A DNA stretch of 64,000 nt from NCBI GenBank assembly GCA_964648485.1, contig CAZYOF010000014.1, positions 31,310-95,309 of the forward strand. Reading direction: 5' to 3'. The first letter of the stretch is position 1. The number at the start of each line of letters is the position of its first letter. Below the pieces are notes generated by a model. That model was not told the origin of the DNA, did no database searches, and was given only the letters and a program-made list of their open reading frames with translations. This DNA is from DAIOEK01 sp964648485 (lineage in GTDB: Bacteria > Chloroflexota > Anaerolineae > Anaerolineales > Anaerolineaceae). Shown one piece after another: positions 1 to 8,649 of the stretch. The position numbers and the translations under genes are program-made.

Positions 1-1245
1 ATAGAAATCACGCGCCTGGATGATGTTGTCATAAACATATCCATCCTGATAGGTATAGGTGATCTTGCGGATATCTTCCAACGGCAAAGCACCTTCAGGG
101 GCGGGGACATCTGTGCGTGGCAGATAGTTGCCGATTTTCGCCCAGGGATCTGCACCTTCTTCAGTGAGAATGAAGCGGATGAACATTTTCGCCGCATTCG
201 GGTGGGGTGCCTGGTTCATGATGCCCAGATAAGCCTGAGTCTGAACGCCGACGACCGGTTTTACGGTCCAACAGGGTTCAAAGGCGAGAGCGCCATCGAG
301 AACATCGGGGTAGTTTGAATAAGAGGTGAAACCGAGCAGGTTGTCGGTCATGCCGGGGGTTGCGAAAGCGGAATCGACTTCATCGCCACCGGGTTCTGGA
401 ATGGGGTTGTTCTGGGCGAAGCGTTTGAGCCACAGCCAGCCAGCATCGGGGGTGTCTGCATCGAGGACCGGATCTGAACCGTAGAGATCCTTGTAAGCAG
501 CAGCCATCTCATCGGCGTGGTAGGCAATGGTCATCAGAATGCCAAGGGTAGAGGCATCATTGAGGGGATCTTCGATATGAACCTTGCCGGACCATTCAGG
601 ATTGGTGAGCTCCCAGAGGTTGCTGACAGGGCAGCCATCTGGATTCAGTTCTTTGTTATAAGCCAGAACGCGAACGCCGAAACGGGCGGTTAACAACGGA
701 TCAGTAAGTTCGGCGGGGACGACATCTTTATATTCATCCGGAACAAATCGCCAGAGGTACTGCTTGGGGATGAGTTCGCCTTTGATGTTGGGACCACCGC
801 TGCTGAACCAGACATCACCGGTGAAAGCACCAGCTTTTTGTTCTTCGAGGGTTTTGAGGTAAACATCATCGCCGCCCAGGTCGAATCCTTCCACCTTAAT
901 ATCCGGGTACATTTCCATGAAAGTCTTGGCAGCCTTTTCTATCTTGGATGAGTTGGCGTAAACAAGGACTTTTCCTTCCTGCTTGGCGGCAGCTTCGATG
1001 GCTGCCCAATCCTGGGTTTCCGGTTCATAGGGTCCCAATTGATTGGCTTTCAACCAGGCTTCCTGCGGGGTTAATACCGGTTCAGCAGGAGCAGCTGGCT
1101 CTGCTGGCGCCGCGGGTTCAGCCGGTGCAGCAGGTTCAGCGGGGGCAGCGGGTTCAGCAGGTGCAGGTGCGGCTGCAGGAGCTGCGCATGCGGCTAGCAT
1201 GCTGACTAACACAATGAATGTTGCAATCTTCCAAAACGATTTCAT
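1..1245 (-). CDS. ABC transporter substrate-binding lipoprotein, AfuA/FutA-like (3' end outside window)
   Basis: The gene runs off the left edge, so its C-terminus is missing; about 415 residues are visible. The start at 1245 is preceded by a strong AGGAGGA site. The product begins with a lipoprotein signal (MKSFWKIATFIVLVSMLAAC, lipobox LAAC at 17-20). A Pro/Ala/Glu repeat linker at about 21-55 follows, then a binding-protein fold with 'KVLVYANSSKIEKAAKTF' near residue 88, typical of iron(III)-type family 1 binding proteins. It is the last gene of the rpiR-permease-ATPase-binding protein run on this strand. AfuA-type proteins are known to bind Fe3+ or sugar phosphates. The adjoining iol genes suggest a polyol or sugar-phosphate ligand here, which is an inference. 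Confidence 0.85.
   Translation of the reverse strand, partial: MKSFWKIATFIVLVSMLAACAAPAAAPAPAEPAAPAEPAAPAEPAAPAEPAAPAEPVLTPQEAWLKANQLGPYEPETQDWAAIEAAAKQEGKVLVYANSSKIEKAAKTFMEMYPDIKVEGFDLGGDDVYLKTLEEQKAGAFTGDVWFSSGGPNIKGELIPKQYLWRFVPDEYKDVVPAELTDPLLTARFGVRVLAYNKELNPDGCPVSNLWELTNPEWSGKVHIEDPLNDASTLGILMTIAYHADEMAAAYKDLYGSDPVLDADTPDAGWLWLKRFAQNNPIPEPGGDEVDSAFATPGMTDNLLGFTSYSNYPDVLDGALAFEPCWTVKPVVGVQTQAYLGIMNQAPHPNAAKMFIRFILTEEGADPWAKIGNYLPRTDVPAPEGALPLEDIRKITYTYQDGYVYDNIIQARDFY
1079..1168 (-). repeat. Five 18-bp tandem repeats encoding a Pro-Ala-Glu linker
   Basis: Five imperfect 18-nt units (1079-1096, 1097-1114, 1115-1132, 1133-1150, 1151-1168) encode repeated hexapeptides of the type AEPAAP. 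They follow the lipidated cysteine of the binding protein, and probably hold the ligand-binding domain away from the membrane. The unit number could vary between strains. Confidence 0.8.
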
Positions 1246-1365
1246 TACATTCCTCCTAAAGTAATTGAATAGCCGACACGTTCACAAGAACAATAATTTT
1301 TTCTCGATTCTGCCTCCTCCTTGAACTGCGAATCACTGATGGAATGTGAGGGATCACCCTCGTGG

Positions 1366-2448
1366 TTATTCACAAATCAGATCGCCGGTTGCCTTGTCGT
1401 ATAGATTGATGGTGTCTTTATCAAATTTGAGCCAGATTTTTTGATCCATCTGAATTTTGCTGACACCCATCTCTTTGACCGTCAACTCAGCGTTACCGCG
1501 ATGCGCGATGATAGTTGTATCGGCACCCGCCGGGAGAACGGAATACGCCTGGAACTCCACCGAATCGTCTTTTTGTTTCGTTGAGATTTCGACATCTTCC
1601 GGGCGGATACCCACCACGACCTCTCCGGATTTTCGGCAGGTTTTTACAGGTATGTTGAAGTTGCCCACATCCACGAGGTTTTTCTCCGTTATCCATCCCG
1701 GCATGAGATTGACCTTGGGGTTGCCGATAAAATCTGCCACAAATAAATTACTGGGGAAGTGATACACCTCGTCGGGAGAAGCCATTTGCTGGATCACACC
1801 TTCTTTCATGACGGCAATATTGGTGGACATGGTCATGGCTTCGATTTGATCGTGGGTGACATAAACGGTTGTGGCACCAGAGATGTGATGGAGTCGCTTC
1901 AGTTCTGTACGCATATCCATACGAAGGCGGGCATCAAGGTTGGAGAGCGGTTCATCCATCAGGAACACTTTTGGACGGTAGGCCAACATACGGGCAAGGG
2001 CAACGCGTTGCTGCTGTCCGCCGCTCATCTCGCGGGGATAGCGATCTTCGTATCCCTGCATCTGCACTTCAATGAGAGATTCCTTTACCCTTTTATCCAT
2101 TTCTTCCCGAGACATCTTTTGCATTTCGAGGGCAAAGGTCATATTTTTATATACTGTCATGTGCGGCCAGAGGGCGTAGTTCTGGAAAACCAAACCCAGA
2201 TCACGCTGCCCGGGTGCCATTGAAATCCCTCTATCGCGGGAATAGACCAGCTTATCGCCAATATAAATTTCGCCTTCATCCGGATCTTCCAGACCAGAAA
2301 TACAGCGAAGAAGGGTTGTTTTTCCGCAACCAGATGGACCCAGCAGAGTGAGAAAAGATCCAGGTTCAATCGTCAAACTTACGTTGTTTACTGCAGTGAC
2401 TTTTCCGAAGCGTTTTGTGAGGTTTTTTATCGTAATAGGGGTAGCCAT
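1366..2448 (-). CDS. ABC transporter ATP-binding protein (AfuC/PotA-like, with TOBE-like C-terminus)
   Basis: This 360-residue ATPase energises the neighbouring permease. Walker A GPSGCGKTT is near residue 37, the Q-loop is in 'LVFQNYALWP', the signature is MSGGQQQRVALARM near 142, Walker B is VFLMDEPLSNLD near 162, and the switch histidine lies in VTHDQIEAM. Residues from about 245 form the regulatory TOBE-like extension, including 'VVVGIRPEDVEIS'. The start has a GGAGATTG site, and the gene begins 11 bp after the permease stop, which indicates one transcript. The family includes iron, polyamine and sugar-phosphate importers, so the substrate cannot be read from this subunit. Confidence 0.93.
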   Translation of the reverse strand: MATPITIKNLTKRFGKVTAVNNVSLTIEPGSFLTLLGPSGCGKTTLLRCISGLEDPDEGEIYIGDKLVYSRDRGISMAPGQRDLGLVFQNYALWPHMTVYKNMTFALEMQKMSREEMDKRVKESLIEVQMQGYEDRYPREMSGGQQQRVALARMLAYRPKVFLMDEPLSNLDARLRMDMRTELKRLHHISGATTVYVTHDQIEAMTMSTNIAVMKEGVIQQMASPDEVYHFPSNLFVADFIGNPKVNLMPGWITEKNLVDVGNFNIPVKTCRKSGEVVVGIRPEDVEISTKQKDDSVEFQAYSVLPAGADTTIIAHRGNAELTVKEMGVSKIQMDQKIWLKFDKDTINLYDKATGDLICE

Positions 2449-2459
2449 GATTCAATCTC

Positions 2460-4295
2460 CTACATTCCAAGACCTTTTTTCAAGCTGCCGCCACGGAAGC
2501 GGCTAATCAGGAAGTTGCCTGTGAGCACCAGCACAATCAAAATGATAATGACCGCATTTGCCTGCTGTTCGTTACCATTTTCGATGTAGCGCATGGTCAT
2601 GCTCGCCAAAACTTGCGTGGATGGCGTTACCAGCAAGATGATCAGTGAAAGTTCGCGCATGGTGGTAATGAACGTCATCAGAAAACCAGAAACGAAGCCG
2701 GTGCTGGTGAGTGGGAAAATGACACGCTTAAAACGTTGCCAGGGACCGGCTCCGGCTATCGCTGCGGCTTCTTCCAGTTCCTTGCTTACCTGCAGCATGG
2801 CAGAGACCCCACTACGGGATGAGTATGGAATATGTTTTGCCACAGACACCACCACCAGAAGGGCAAATGTGCCGTATAGAGCAGGAATGGGTCCGACTGG
2901 CTTGGTAAACATGGAAATGTAAACCGCACCAAAGGCAATACCCGGAATAACGTACGGGATGAAGGCGATCTGCTCTACAATTTTTGCCAACCGGGTGCCT
3001 CTGCCTTTCACAATGGCATAGCCTAAAATCACACCCAGAAGCGCGGTGAAGAGGGCTGTAAGAAGAGCCAGGCGGATGGAGTTCCAGGCTCCCAGGTAGA
3101 TCCTATCATTCAGCAAAACGCCGGGTTCTCCATTGTTGATACTGAGATCTCCCTGCCCAATCCAATGCGCCAGCGTGAAATTACCCAAACTGTAATCACC
3201 TGTCCGGAGCATCAATGTGCTGTAGATGAGCAACGCCAGGGGCAAAATTGCAATAATGAACTGGAATACCAGCACGATGGCGGTGAGTACTCCCTTGAAA
3301 TTTCTCAGTTTTACTTTTTGAGCCATGAAACCACGTCCACCAATGGTTTCATAACTCTTGCGGGTGCCCACCAGCTTTTGATTGAGCATCACCGTAGTCA
3401 TCGCAAACAGGATGAGAACGACCGCCAGCACAAATCCATCGCCATAGTTGCCGATTCCGGTGTTAGACCGGAGCATGGTGGAGAGTGTGTAATAACGAAC
3501 CGGCACACCCAACACATTCGGTCCACCAAATGTCCCCATGGTCTTGGAGAAGGTCATGATGAAACCAGATGCTATCGCCGGGATGACCAGGGGGAAGGTG
3601 ATCTTGCGCATAATTCGCCAGCGACCTGCGCCCATGAGCTCACCGGCTTCTTCGAGGGATGAGTCGATGGAAAGTAAAGCAGCAGAAACAAAAAGGAAGA
3701 AGAATGTGTAATAGTGCAACCCGCTGCTGAATATGATGGGGATCGGACCATATGCGAGCCAATCCGGCGGAGGGGTTCCGGTAAGAAACTCCAGCAAACC
3801 CGGGGTGCCTCCGGAAGTACGGTTTTTGAACATGACCGTCCAAGCCATGGCGATTGTCCAGGAAGGCATGATATATGGCACGGTTGCCAGGAGGTGAATG
3901 ATCTCACGACCGGGCATATCTGTACGCACGACCATCCATGCCATCAGACCACCGATCATTAAAGCCAGTGCAGTTGCGCCTAATGAGACTGTGAGCGAAT
4001 GAACCAAGGGTTGATACGTCATGATTTTGCTGATCTGACTGGATAACATTCTCAACCAGTGATACAGGGTAAAACTGCCCACTTCTGCATCTTTAATCAC
4101 GCGCAAATCGCTATCCTGCACGGTAAAGGTAGTCACTATCATGCGGTATAGCGGAATGATCACCATGTAAAACATAACCAGCAGCATGATGATGGAAAGA
4201 ATGACATGCGGACTGGTTATCCACCTATAGAAGCGTCTTAATCGGGCTGTGTTCTTTTCTGAAAATATACGACCTAACATCGAACGTACATCCAT
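2460..4295 (-). CDS. Fused two-domain ABC permease (AfuB/FbpB-like)
   Basis: About 611 residues with roughly twelve membrane segments and two copies of the binding-protein-dependent permease domain. Each copy has its EAA loop: 'EEAGELMGAGRWRIMRKI' in the first half and 'EEAAAIAGAGPWQRFKRV' in the second. This fused arrangement is usual for Fe3+/AfuB-type systems. An upstream in-frame ATG at 4385 exists but lacks a close ribosome site. The ATG at 4295 follows a perfect GAGGAG, so I prefer it. The gene sits between the RpiR regulator and the ATPase. Confidence 0.9.
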   Translation of the reverse strand: MDVRSMLGRIFSEKNTARLRRFYRWITSPHVILSIIMLLVMFYMVIIPLYRMIVTTFTVQDSDLRVIKDAEVGSFTLYHWLRMLSSQISKIMTYQPLVHSLTVSLGATALALMIGGLMAWMVVRTDMPGREIIHLLATVPYIMPSWTIAMAWTVMFKNRTSGGTPGLLEFLTGTPPPDWLAYGPIPIIFSSGLHYYTFFFLFVSAALLSIDSSLEEAGELMGAGRWRIMRKITFPLVIPAIASGFIMTFSKTMGTFGGPNVLGVPVRYYTLSTMLRSNTGIGNYGDGFVLAVVLILFAMTTVMLNQKLVGTRKSYETIGGRGFMAQKVKLRNFKGVLTAIVLVFQFIIAILPLALLIYSTLMLRTGDYSLGNFTLAHWIGQGDLSINNGEPGVLLNDRIYLGAWNSIRLALLTALFTALLGVILGYAIVKGRGTRLAKIVEQIAFIPYVIPGIAFGAVYISMFTKPVGPIPALYGTFALLVVVSVAKHIPYSSRSGVSAMLQVSKELEEAAAIAGAGPWQRFKRVIFPLTSTGFVSGFLMTFITTMRELSLIILLVTPSTQVLASMTMRYIENGNEQQANAVIIILIVLVLTGNFLISRFRGGSLKKGLGM

Positions 4296-4431
4296 GCTAA
4301 TCTCCTCATCCACGACTCTACGATTTTCCATCCAGAAAAAAGGTACAAGAGAGATACTACCTTCCCCTTTGAGGGGAAAACTCATTACATCGTTTTACAT
4401 CGACTGCTCCTCCTTAAAGAATGTTCTGTAA

Positions 4432-4441
4432 ATTTCTTGCA
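4432..4441 (-). promoter_or_regulatory. Possible RpiR half-site upstream of the permease operon
   Basis: On the minus strand this reads TGCAAGAAAT, matching the TGCAAGWWAT core found twice in the rpiR/transaldolase intergenic region (5448-5457 and 5515-5524). It lies in the 214-bp gap between the regulator stop and the permease start. A shared core in all three places suggests co-regulation, but this copy is only a half-site. Confidence 0.35.
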
Positions 4442-4509
4442 GTGGAATTAATTTCTTGTACCAATAATCATTTCGCAGCTTTTTTCCATGATCAAAAGGA
4501 ATTACGGGA

Positions 4510-5388
4510 TTATTCTTCTGATTTTGTCAGGGATTTTAGCCTTTCACGGAGAATATCCAGTTTATCGAGAACAGGGATGATTTTTTCCTGGTCTTCGCTT
4601 GCGAGTGCAAGCAACAGGGTGTTGACGATGGTCATTGGAACCACCAGGGAATGAAACTTGGAGACAGGACCCCTGCGAGCGGTGAGGAGCACATCTGCCT
4701 TGTCACCAATTAAGGATTCAAGGGTATCTGTCAGCAGGATGATCTTGCAACCAACTTCATGTGCATATTCCAAAACAAGGTTGAGGGTTGGGTTTAAATC
4801 GAAAAATGCGATTACAAACAGCAGGTCGTCTTTATTCATTAGCAGCAAGTTTTCAAGAACTTCACGACCGGCATTGGTGAGGGTGATCACCTGCTTGGCA
4901 GATCGTTTAAGCCGGAGTTCCATCAGGTCTACCAGCGTTTCCGAAGGACCCAGCCCAAAGACATAAACGCGGTCGCGTTCCTTTAATAACTCAACCGCCT
5001 TATTCAGCTGTCCGCGGTCGACTGTTTCGAGCGCCTGGGTCAGGTAGTCAATTTCACTAACGGTCAATCGTTCAAAGATATCTCCAGCTTCACGCAGATC
5101 ATCCAGCCTGGAGCGTAAACGGGAGGAGTGCGTAATTCGCCTGCGGAAGTTGCTCTGCAAATCTGCCCGCAAGGCGGGATAAGATGCGTAACCGAGGGTG
5201 CGGGCAAAACGGACCACCGTCGCTTCACTGACAGCCAGGCGGTCTGCAATCTCTGCCGCAGAAAGGAAGGCAGATTCATCAATGTTCTTCCTCAAGTAGG
5301 AAGCGATTCGTTTTTCACTTTTTGTAAGTTCCTGGAATCGTAAAGATACAAGCTGGGTGAAGTCTAAGTTTGCATTTTCGCCATTCAT
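4510..5388 (-). CDS. RpiR/MurR-family transcriptional regulator with SIS domain
   Basis: 292 residues. The N-terminal RpiR helix-turn-helix covers about 10-85, with recognition region 'AAEIADRLAVSEATVVRFAR' near 45-64. The C-terminal SIS sugar-phosphate-sensing domain covers about 125-270, starting with 'RVYVFGLGPSETLV'. RpiR proteins bind phosphosugars or related ligands and control adjacent sugar genes. Here the gene is divergent from the transaldolase-iolDEG operon and heads the transporter genes, so it is the likely local regulator. It resembles IolR-type RpiR regulators of other bacteria, but the effector is unknown. Confidence 0.93.
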   Translation of the reverse strand: MNGENANLDFTQLVSLRFQELTKSEKRIASYLRKNIDESAFLSAAEIADRLAVSEATVVRFARTLGYASYPALRADLQSNFRRRITHSSRLRSRLDDLREAGDIFERLTVSEIDYLTQALETVDRGQLNKAVELLKERDRVYVFGLGPSETLVDLMELRLKRSAKQVITLTNAGREVLENLLLMNKDDLLFVIAFFDLNPTLNLVLEYAHEVGCKIILLTDTLESLIGDKADVLLTARRGPVSKFHSLVVPMTIVNTLLLALASEDQEKIIPVLDKLDILRERLKSLTKSEE

Positions 5389-5444
5389 CGTAACATTCTT
5401 CCTCGCGAGAAGTTTCAGGTTTGACCCGGATGAGATGTATTGCT

Positions 5445-5458
5445 ACTTGCAAGTTATC
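5445..5458 (+). promoter_or_regulatory. Upstream operator candidate (second TGCAAGWTATC copy)
   Basis: Contains the perfect 10-bp palindrome ACTTGCAAGT (5445-5454) and the sequence TGCAAGTTATC (5448-5458). The latter matches TGCAAGATATC of the main operator at 5515-5525 in 10 of 11 positions, 67 bp away. It lies downstream of the predicted rpiR start point, where binding would repress rpiR. Confidence 0.45.
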
Positions 5459-5490
5459 AGTATTATGTAACTAGACTTTCATTTGAGATG

Positions 5491-5519
5491 ATAATACAAC
5501 ATATTTGATATTAATGCAA
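5491..5519 (-). promoter_or_regulatory. Promoter of rpiR
   Basis: On the minus strand a -35 box TTGCAT (5519-5514) and a -10 box TATTAT (5496-5491) are separated by exactly 17 bp. The -35 box is covered by the palindrome at 5514-5531, which fits autoregulation. Confidence 0.55.
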
Positions 5520-5531
5520 GATATCTTACAT
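5514..5531 (+). promoter_or_regulatory. Palindromic operator between divergent promoters (probable RpiR site)
   Basis: ATGCAAGATATCTTACAT is an 18-bp inverted repeat with 8 of 9 positions matching and a perfect AAGATATCTT core. It overlaps the rpiR -35 box and ends 7 bp before the -35 box of the transaldolase promoter. One bound dimer could therefore control both directions. Assignment to the RpiR protein is inference from position. Confidence 0.55.
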
Positions 5532-5538
5532 TTTAAAC

Positions 5539-5567
5539 TTGACTTTAAGGGTAATTTTTGATACCAT
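5539..5567 (+). promoter_or_regulatory. Promoter of the transaldolase-iolDEG operon
   Basis: A -35 box TTGACT (5539-5544), a 17-bp spacer and a -10 box TACCAT (5562-5567) are preceded by an extended TGA motif (5559-5561). The start codon lies about 75 bp downstream. Confidence 0.5.
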
Positions 5568-5646
5568 CATCGGTGCATACGTGTGCGTAATTTGGCCACT
5601 GTGCAGTCCATGATCCAGTATCCCCATATATATTAGAGGAGTACCC

Positions 5647-6732
5647 ATGTCTGCTTATATCAGTAACTTACATCAGACGGTCTCAACTACCCCGACCGAT
5701 TATTGGAATGACTCATGCTCAGTCCAGGAGTTAACCTATGCCATTGAGAATGGCGCAGTAGGTGCGACCACCAATCCGACCATTGTGGTCAGTGTGCTCA
5801 AGAAAGAATTGGATCTCTGGAAAGACCGTATTCCACAGATCATCCATGAGAACCCCACCGCATCGGAAGTGGAAATCACCTGGCAATTAATTGAAGAGAT
5901 GGCAGTGCGCGGGGCAAATATGCTCAAACCTGCCTTTGACAAGTACAAAGGTAAAAAAGGACGCCTTTCCATTCAGACAAATCCGGCATTCTACCGGAAT
6001 CCACAGGCAATTTGTGATCATGCCGTTCACTGCAGCAATCTAGCCCCAAATATGCAGGTGAAAGTGCCTGTCACCCAAGCCGGTATCTGGGCAATTGAAG
6101 AAGCCACCTACCAGGGTGTCTCACTTAACGCTACGGTGAGCTTTACCGTTCCGCAGGCCGTTGCTGTTGCCGAGGCAGTGGAGAGAGGGCTCAACCGCCG
6201 GGTTAAAGAAGGAAAATCTATTGAAGAAATGTCACCGGTTTGCACGATTATGATCGGACGCACCGATGATTGGATGAAGGCTGTGACCAAGCGTGATGGT
6301 ATTGAAATTGATCCGGCTATCCTGGATTGGGCAGGTATCGCGGCTTTCAAGAATGCCTACCGCATCTTCCAGGAACGCGGATACCGTGCCCGCCTACTGG
6401 CAGCCGCCTACCGGCATCTGGGACACTGGTCTGAACTGATCGGTGGAGATATAGTCCTTACCATCCCCTACGAATGGCAACTGAAGATCAATGAAAGCAG
6501 TATCGAGGTCAAAGAAAGAATCAATGACCCGGTCAACCCTGCCTACATCGAAGAAATGCTCAAGAAGATTCCGGATTTCAAGATGGCATACGAAGAAAAA
6601 GGCATGACCATTGACCAATTCGACAGCTACGGCGCAACCGTCCGCACCCTGCGAGGATTTATCGGTTCATACCATGAGTTGCAGGGTGTAGTCCGCGAAT
6701 ACATGCTGCCCAACCCTGATGTAAAAGCATAA
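5647..6732 (+). CDS. Transaldolase-family protein linked to inositol genes
   Basis: 361 residues of the class I aldolase/transaldolase barrel family. Family hallmarks are TTNPT at 41-45 and the Schiff-base lysine K139 in 'MQVKVPVTQAGIWAIEE'. The start has a GAGGAG site. It is the first gene of an operon with iolD (9-bp gap), iolE and iolG. Classical transaldolase moves a dihydroxyacetone unit from fructose 6-phosphate or sedoheptulose 7-phosphate. In this context it may instead act on a ketose or ketoacid produced by inositol breakdown, because no iolC kinase or iolJ aldolase gene is seen. Family membership is secure; the substrate is inferred. Confidence 0.85.
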   Translation: MSAYISNLHQTVSTTPTDYWNDSCSVQELTYAIENGAVGATTNPTIVVSVLKKELDLWKDRIPQIIHENPTASEVEITWQLIEEMAVRGANMLKPAFDKYKGKKGRLSIQTNPAFYRNPQAICDHAVHCSNLAPNMQVKVPVTQAGIWAIEEATYQGVSLNATVSFTVPQAVAVAEAVERGLNRRVKEGKSIEEMSPVCTIMIGRTDDWMKAVTKRDGIEIDPAILDWAGIAAFKNAYRIFQERGYRARLLAAAYRHLGHWSELIGGDIVLTIPYEWQLKINESSIEVKERINDPVNPAYIEEMLKKIPDFKMAYEEKGMTIDQFDSYGATVRTLRGFIGSYHELQGVVREYMLPNPDVKA

Positions 6733-6741
6733 GGAGGGTTT

Positions 6742-8604
6742 ATGACCACCATCCGTCTCACCATGGCGCAGGCGTTAATTCGCTTTTTGAAGGCACAATA
6801 CGTTGAAAGAGACAATGAGCAGGTACCCTTCTTCGCCGGTGTGCTGGGTATTTTCGGTCATGGCAATGTTGCAGGTATTGGACAGGCGCTACAGGAAAAC
6901 CCCGATTTCCGGTACATAATGGTTCGCAATGAACAGGCAGCGGTGCATATTGCCAGCGGTTTTACAAAAATGAAAAACCGGATGCAGGTGTTAGCCTGCA
7001 CCTCATCCATCGGACCGGGCGCTACCAACATGGTAACCGGCGCCGCCCTGGCGACCATCAACCGCCTGCCCGTGTTATTACTGCCGGGTGATATCTTCGC
7101 GCGGCGGAATGTTGCCCCCGTATTGCAGCAACTTGAATCTCCCAACACACAGGATATCAGCGTAAATGACTGCTTTAAACCGGTATCCCGTTACTGGGAC
7201 CGGATTACCCGTCCGGATCAGCTACTCACCTCTCTTCCAGAAGTGATGCGCGTGCTCACTTCGGCGGTGGATACCGGCGCGGTAACGCTTTCACTGCCAC
7301 AGGATGTGCAGGCGGAAGCGTACGATTACCCTGAAGAATTTTTCCAGAAGCGAATCTGGCGCATCCACCGTCCACTGGCAGATAGAAGCCGACTGGAAGA
7401 CGCGATCAAGATGATCCGCTCTGCCAAAAGACCGCTCATTGTGGCAGGCGGGGGAGTGCTGTTCAGCCTGGCAACAGATGCACTGGATAAATTTTCCCGT
7501 CAGACCGGCATTCCGGTATGTGAAACACAGGCGGGGAAAGGTTCGCTTCCATACAACCATCCGGGCAATCTCGGCGCCGTGGGGGCTACCGGCACACTGG
7601 CAGCCAACCGAATCGCGCGTGACGCGGATCTGGTGATCGGGATCGGCACCCGCTATTCCGACTTTACCACGGCATCCAAGACCGCTTTCCAAAACCCGAA
7701 TGTGCGTTTTGTAAACATCAATCTTTTTGAAATGGATGCTTTCAAGCACTACGGCATCCCTCTGACTGCTGATGCCCGGGTTACGCTGGAAGAACTAACG
7801 GAAAAGCTGAAGGATTACCATATTGACGAAAAATTCGGCTCTGAAATCACTGCACTGAAAGAAGAATGGGAAAAGGAAACCGATCGCTTATTCCACCTCA
7901 ACCATAAGCCCGTCCCCGCACAGAGTGAAGTGATCGGCGCCATATGGGAGTCTGCCAAGCCCACCGACGTGCTACTTTCCGCAGCGGGAAGCCAACCCGG
8001 CGATCTTCACAAGCTGTGGCGGGCACATACTCCCAATTCTTACCACATGGAATACGGTTACTCCTGCATGGCTTATGAAATTCCGGCGGGGATTGGGGTT
8101 AAGATGGCTGATCCAAACCGTGAAGTGTATGTTTGGGTTGGTGATGGCACTTACCTGATGAACCCGACAGAAATTGTTACCGCGGTACAGGAAGGATTGA
8201 AACTGATCATCGTGGTGGTCAATAACCTCGGATTTGGCTCCATCGGCGCACTCAGTCACTCACTGGGAAGCGCAGGATTTGGCACTTACTTACGCAAGCG
8301 GGATGGACAAACACATCAGCTAAGCGGGGAGCAACTGCCAATCAACTATGCCATGAATGCAGCCAGCCTGGGAGCAAAGGTTCTTGAAGCAGATACGATA
8401 GACGGATTCAAGAAAGCGCTGGAGGAAGCCCGCGGAATGGACCAGACCGTGGTGATTGTTGTCCGCACCGACCGTGAGGCAAAAGTTCCCGGTTATGAAT
8501 CGTGGTGGGATGTGGCTGTAGCCGAAACATCAACCATGGAAAGTGTACAAAAAGCCCGCAAGGATTATGAAGCCCAACAAAAGAAAGAAAAGTATTACTT
8601 CTAA
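6742..8604 (+). CDS. iolD: 3D-(3,5/4)-trihydroxycyclohexane-1,2-dione hydrolase (IolD)
   Basis: A 620-residue thiamine-diphosphate enzyme that opens the ring of the trihydroxycyclohexanedione to give 5-deoxy-glucuronate. Domain order is typical: N-terminal pyrimidine-binding domain with 'VRNEQAAVHIASGF' carrying the catalytic glutamate near residue 57, a central domain near 215-350, and a C-terminal pyrophosphate domain with the GDG...NN motif ('WVGDGTYLMNP' to 'VVVNNLGFGS') near 471-500. AGGAGGG precedes the start. Flanking iolE and iolG support IolD over acetolactate synthase-like relatives. Confidence 0.93.
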   Translation: MTTIRLTMAQALIRFLKAQYVERDNEQVPFFAGVLGIFGHGNVAGIGQALQENPDFRYIMVRNEQAAVHIASGFTKMKNRMQVLACTSSIGPGATNMVTGAALATINRLPVLLLPGDIFARRNVAPVLQQLESPNTQDISVNDCFKPVSRYWDRITRPDQLLTSLPEVMRVLTSAVDTGAVTLSLPQDVQAEAYDYPEEFFQKRIWRIHRPLADRSRLEDAIKMIRSAKRPLIVAGGGVLFSLATDALDKFSRQTGIPVCETQAGKGSLPYNHPGNLGAVGATGTLAANRIARDADLVIGIGTRYSDFTTASKTAFQNPNVRFVNINLFEMDAFKHYGIPLTADARVTLEELTEKLKDYHIDEKFGSEITALKEEWEKETDRLFHLNHKPVPAQSEVIGAIWESAKPTDVLLSAAGSQPGDLHKLWRAHTPNSYHMEYGYSCMAYEIPAGIGVKMADPNREVYVWVGDGTYLMNPTEIVTAVQEGLKLIIVVVNNLGFGSIGALSHSLGSAGFGTYLRKRDGQTHQLSGEQLPINYAMNAASLGAKVLEADTIDGFKKALEEARGMDQTVVIVVRTDREAKVPGYESWWDVAVAETSTMESVQKARKDYEAQQKKEKYYF

Positions 8605-8649
8605 ATGGACTTGTTGAATAAAACATATCTTATGGTTTGAGGAGGATTT

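Noticed and set aside
948..1264. Plus-strand frames with Gln/Val- or Gly/Ala-rich repeats
   Set aside because: They are the reverse of the Pro-Ala-Glu linker of the minus-strand binding protein; the repeated DNA explains their low-complexity pattern.
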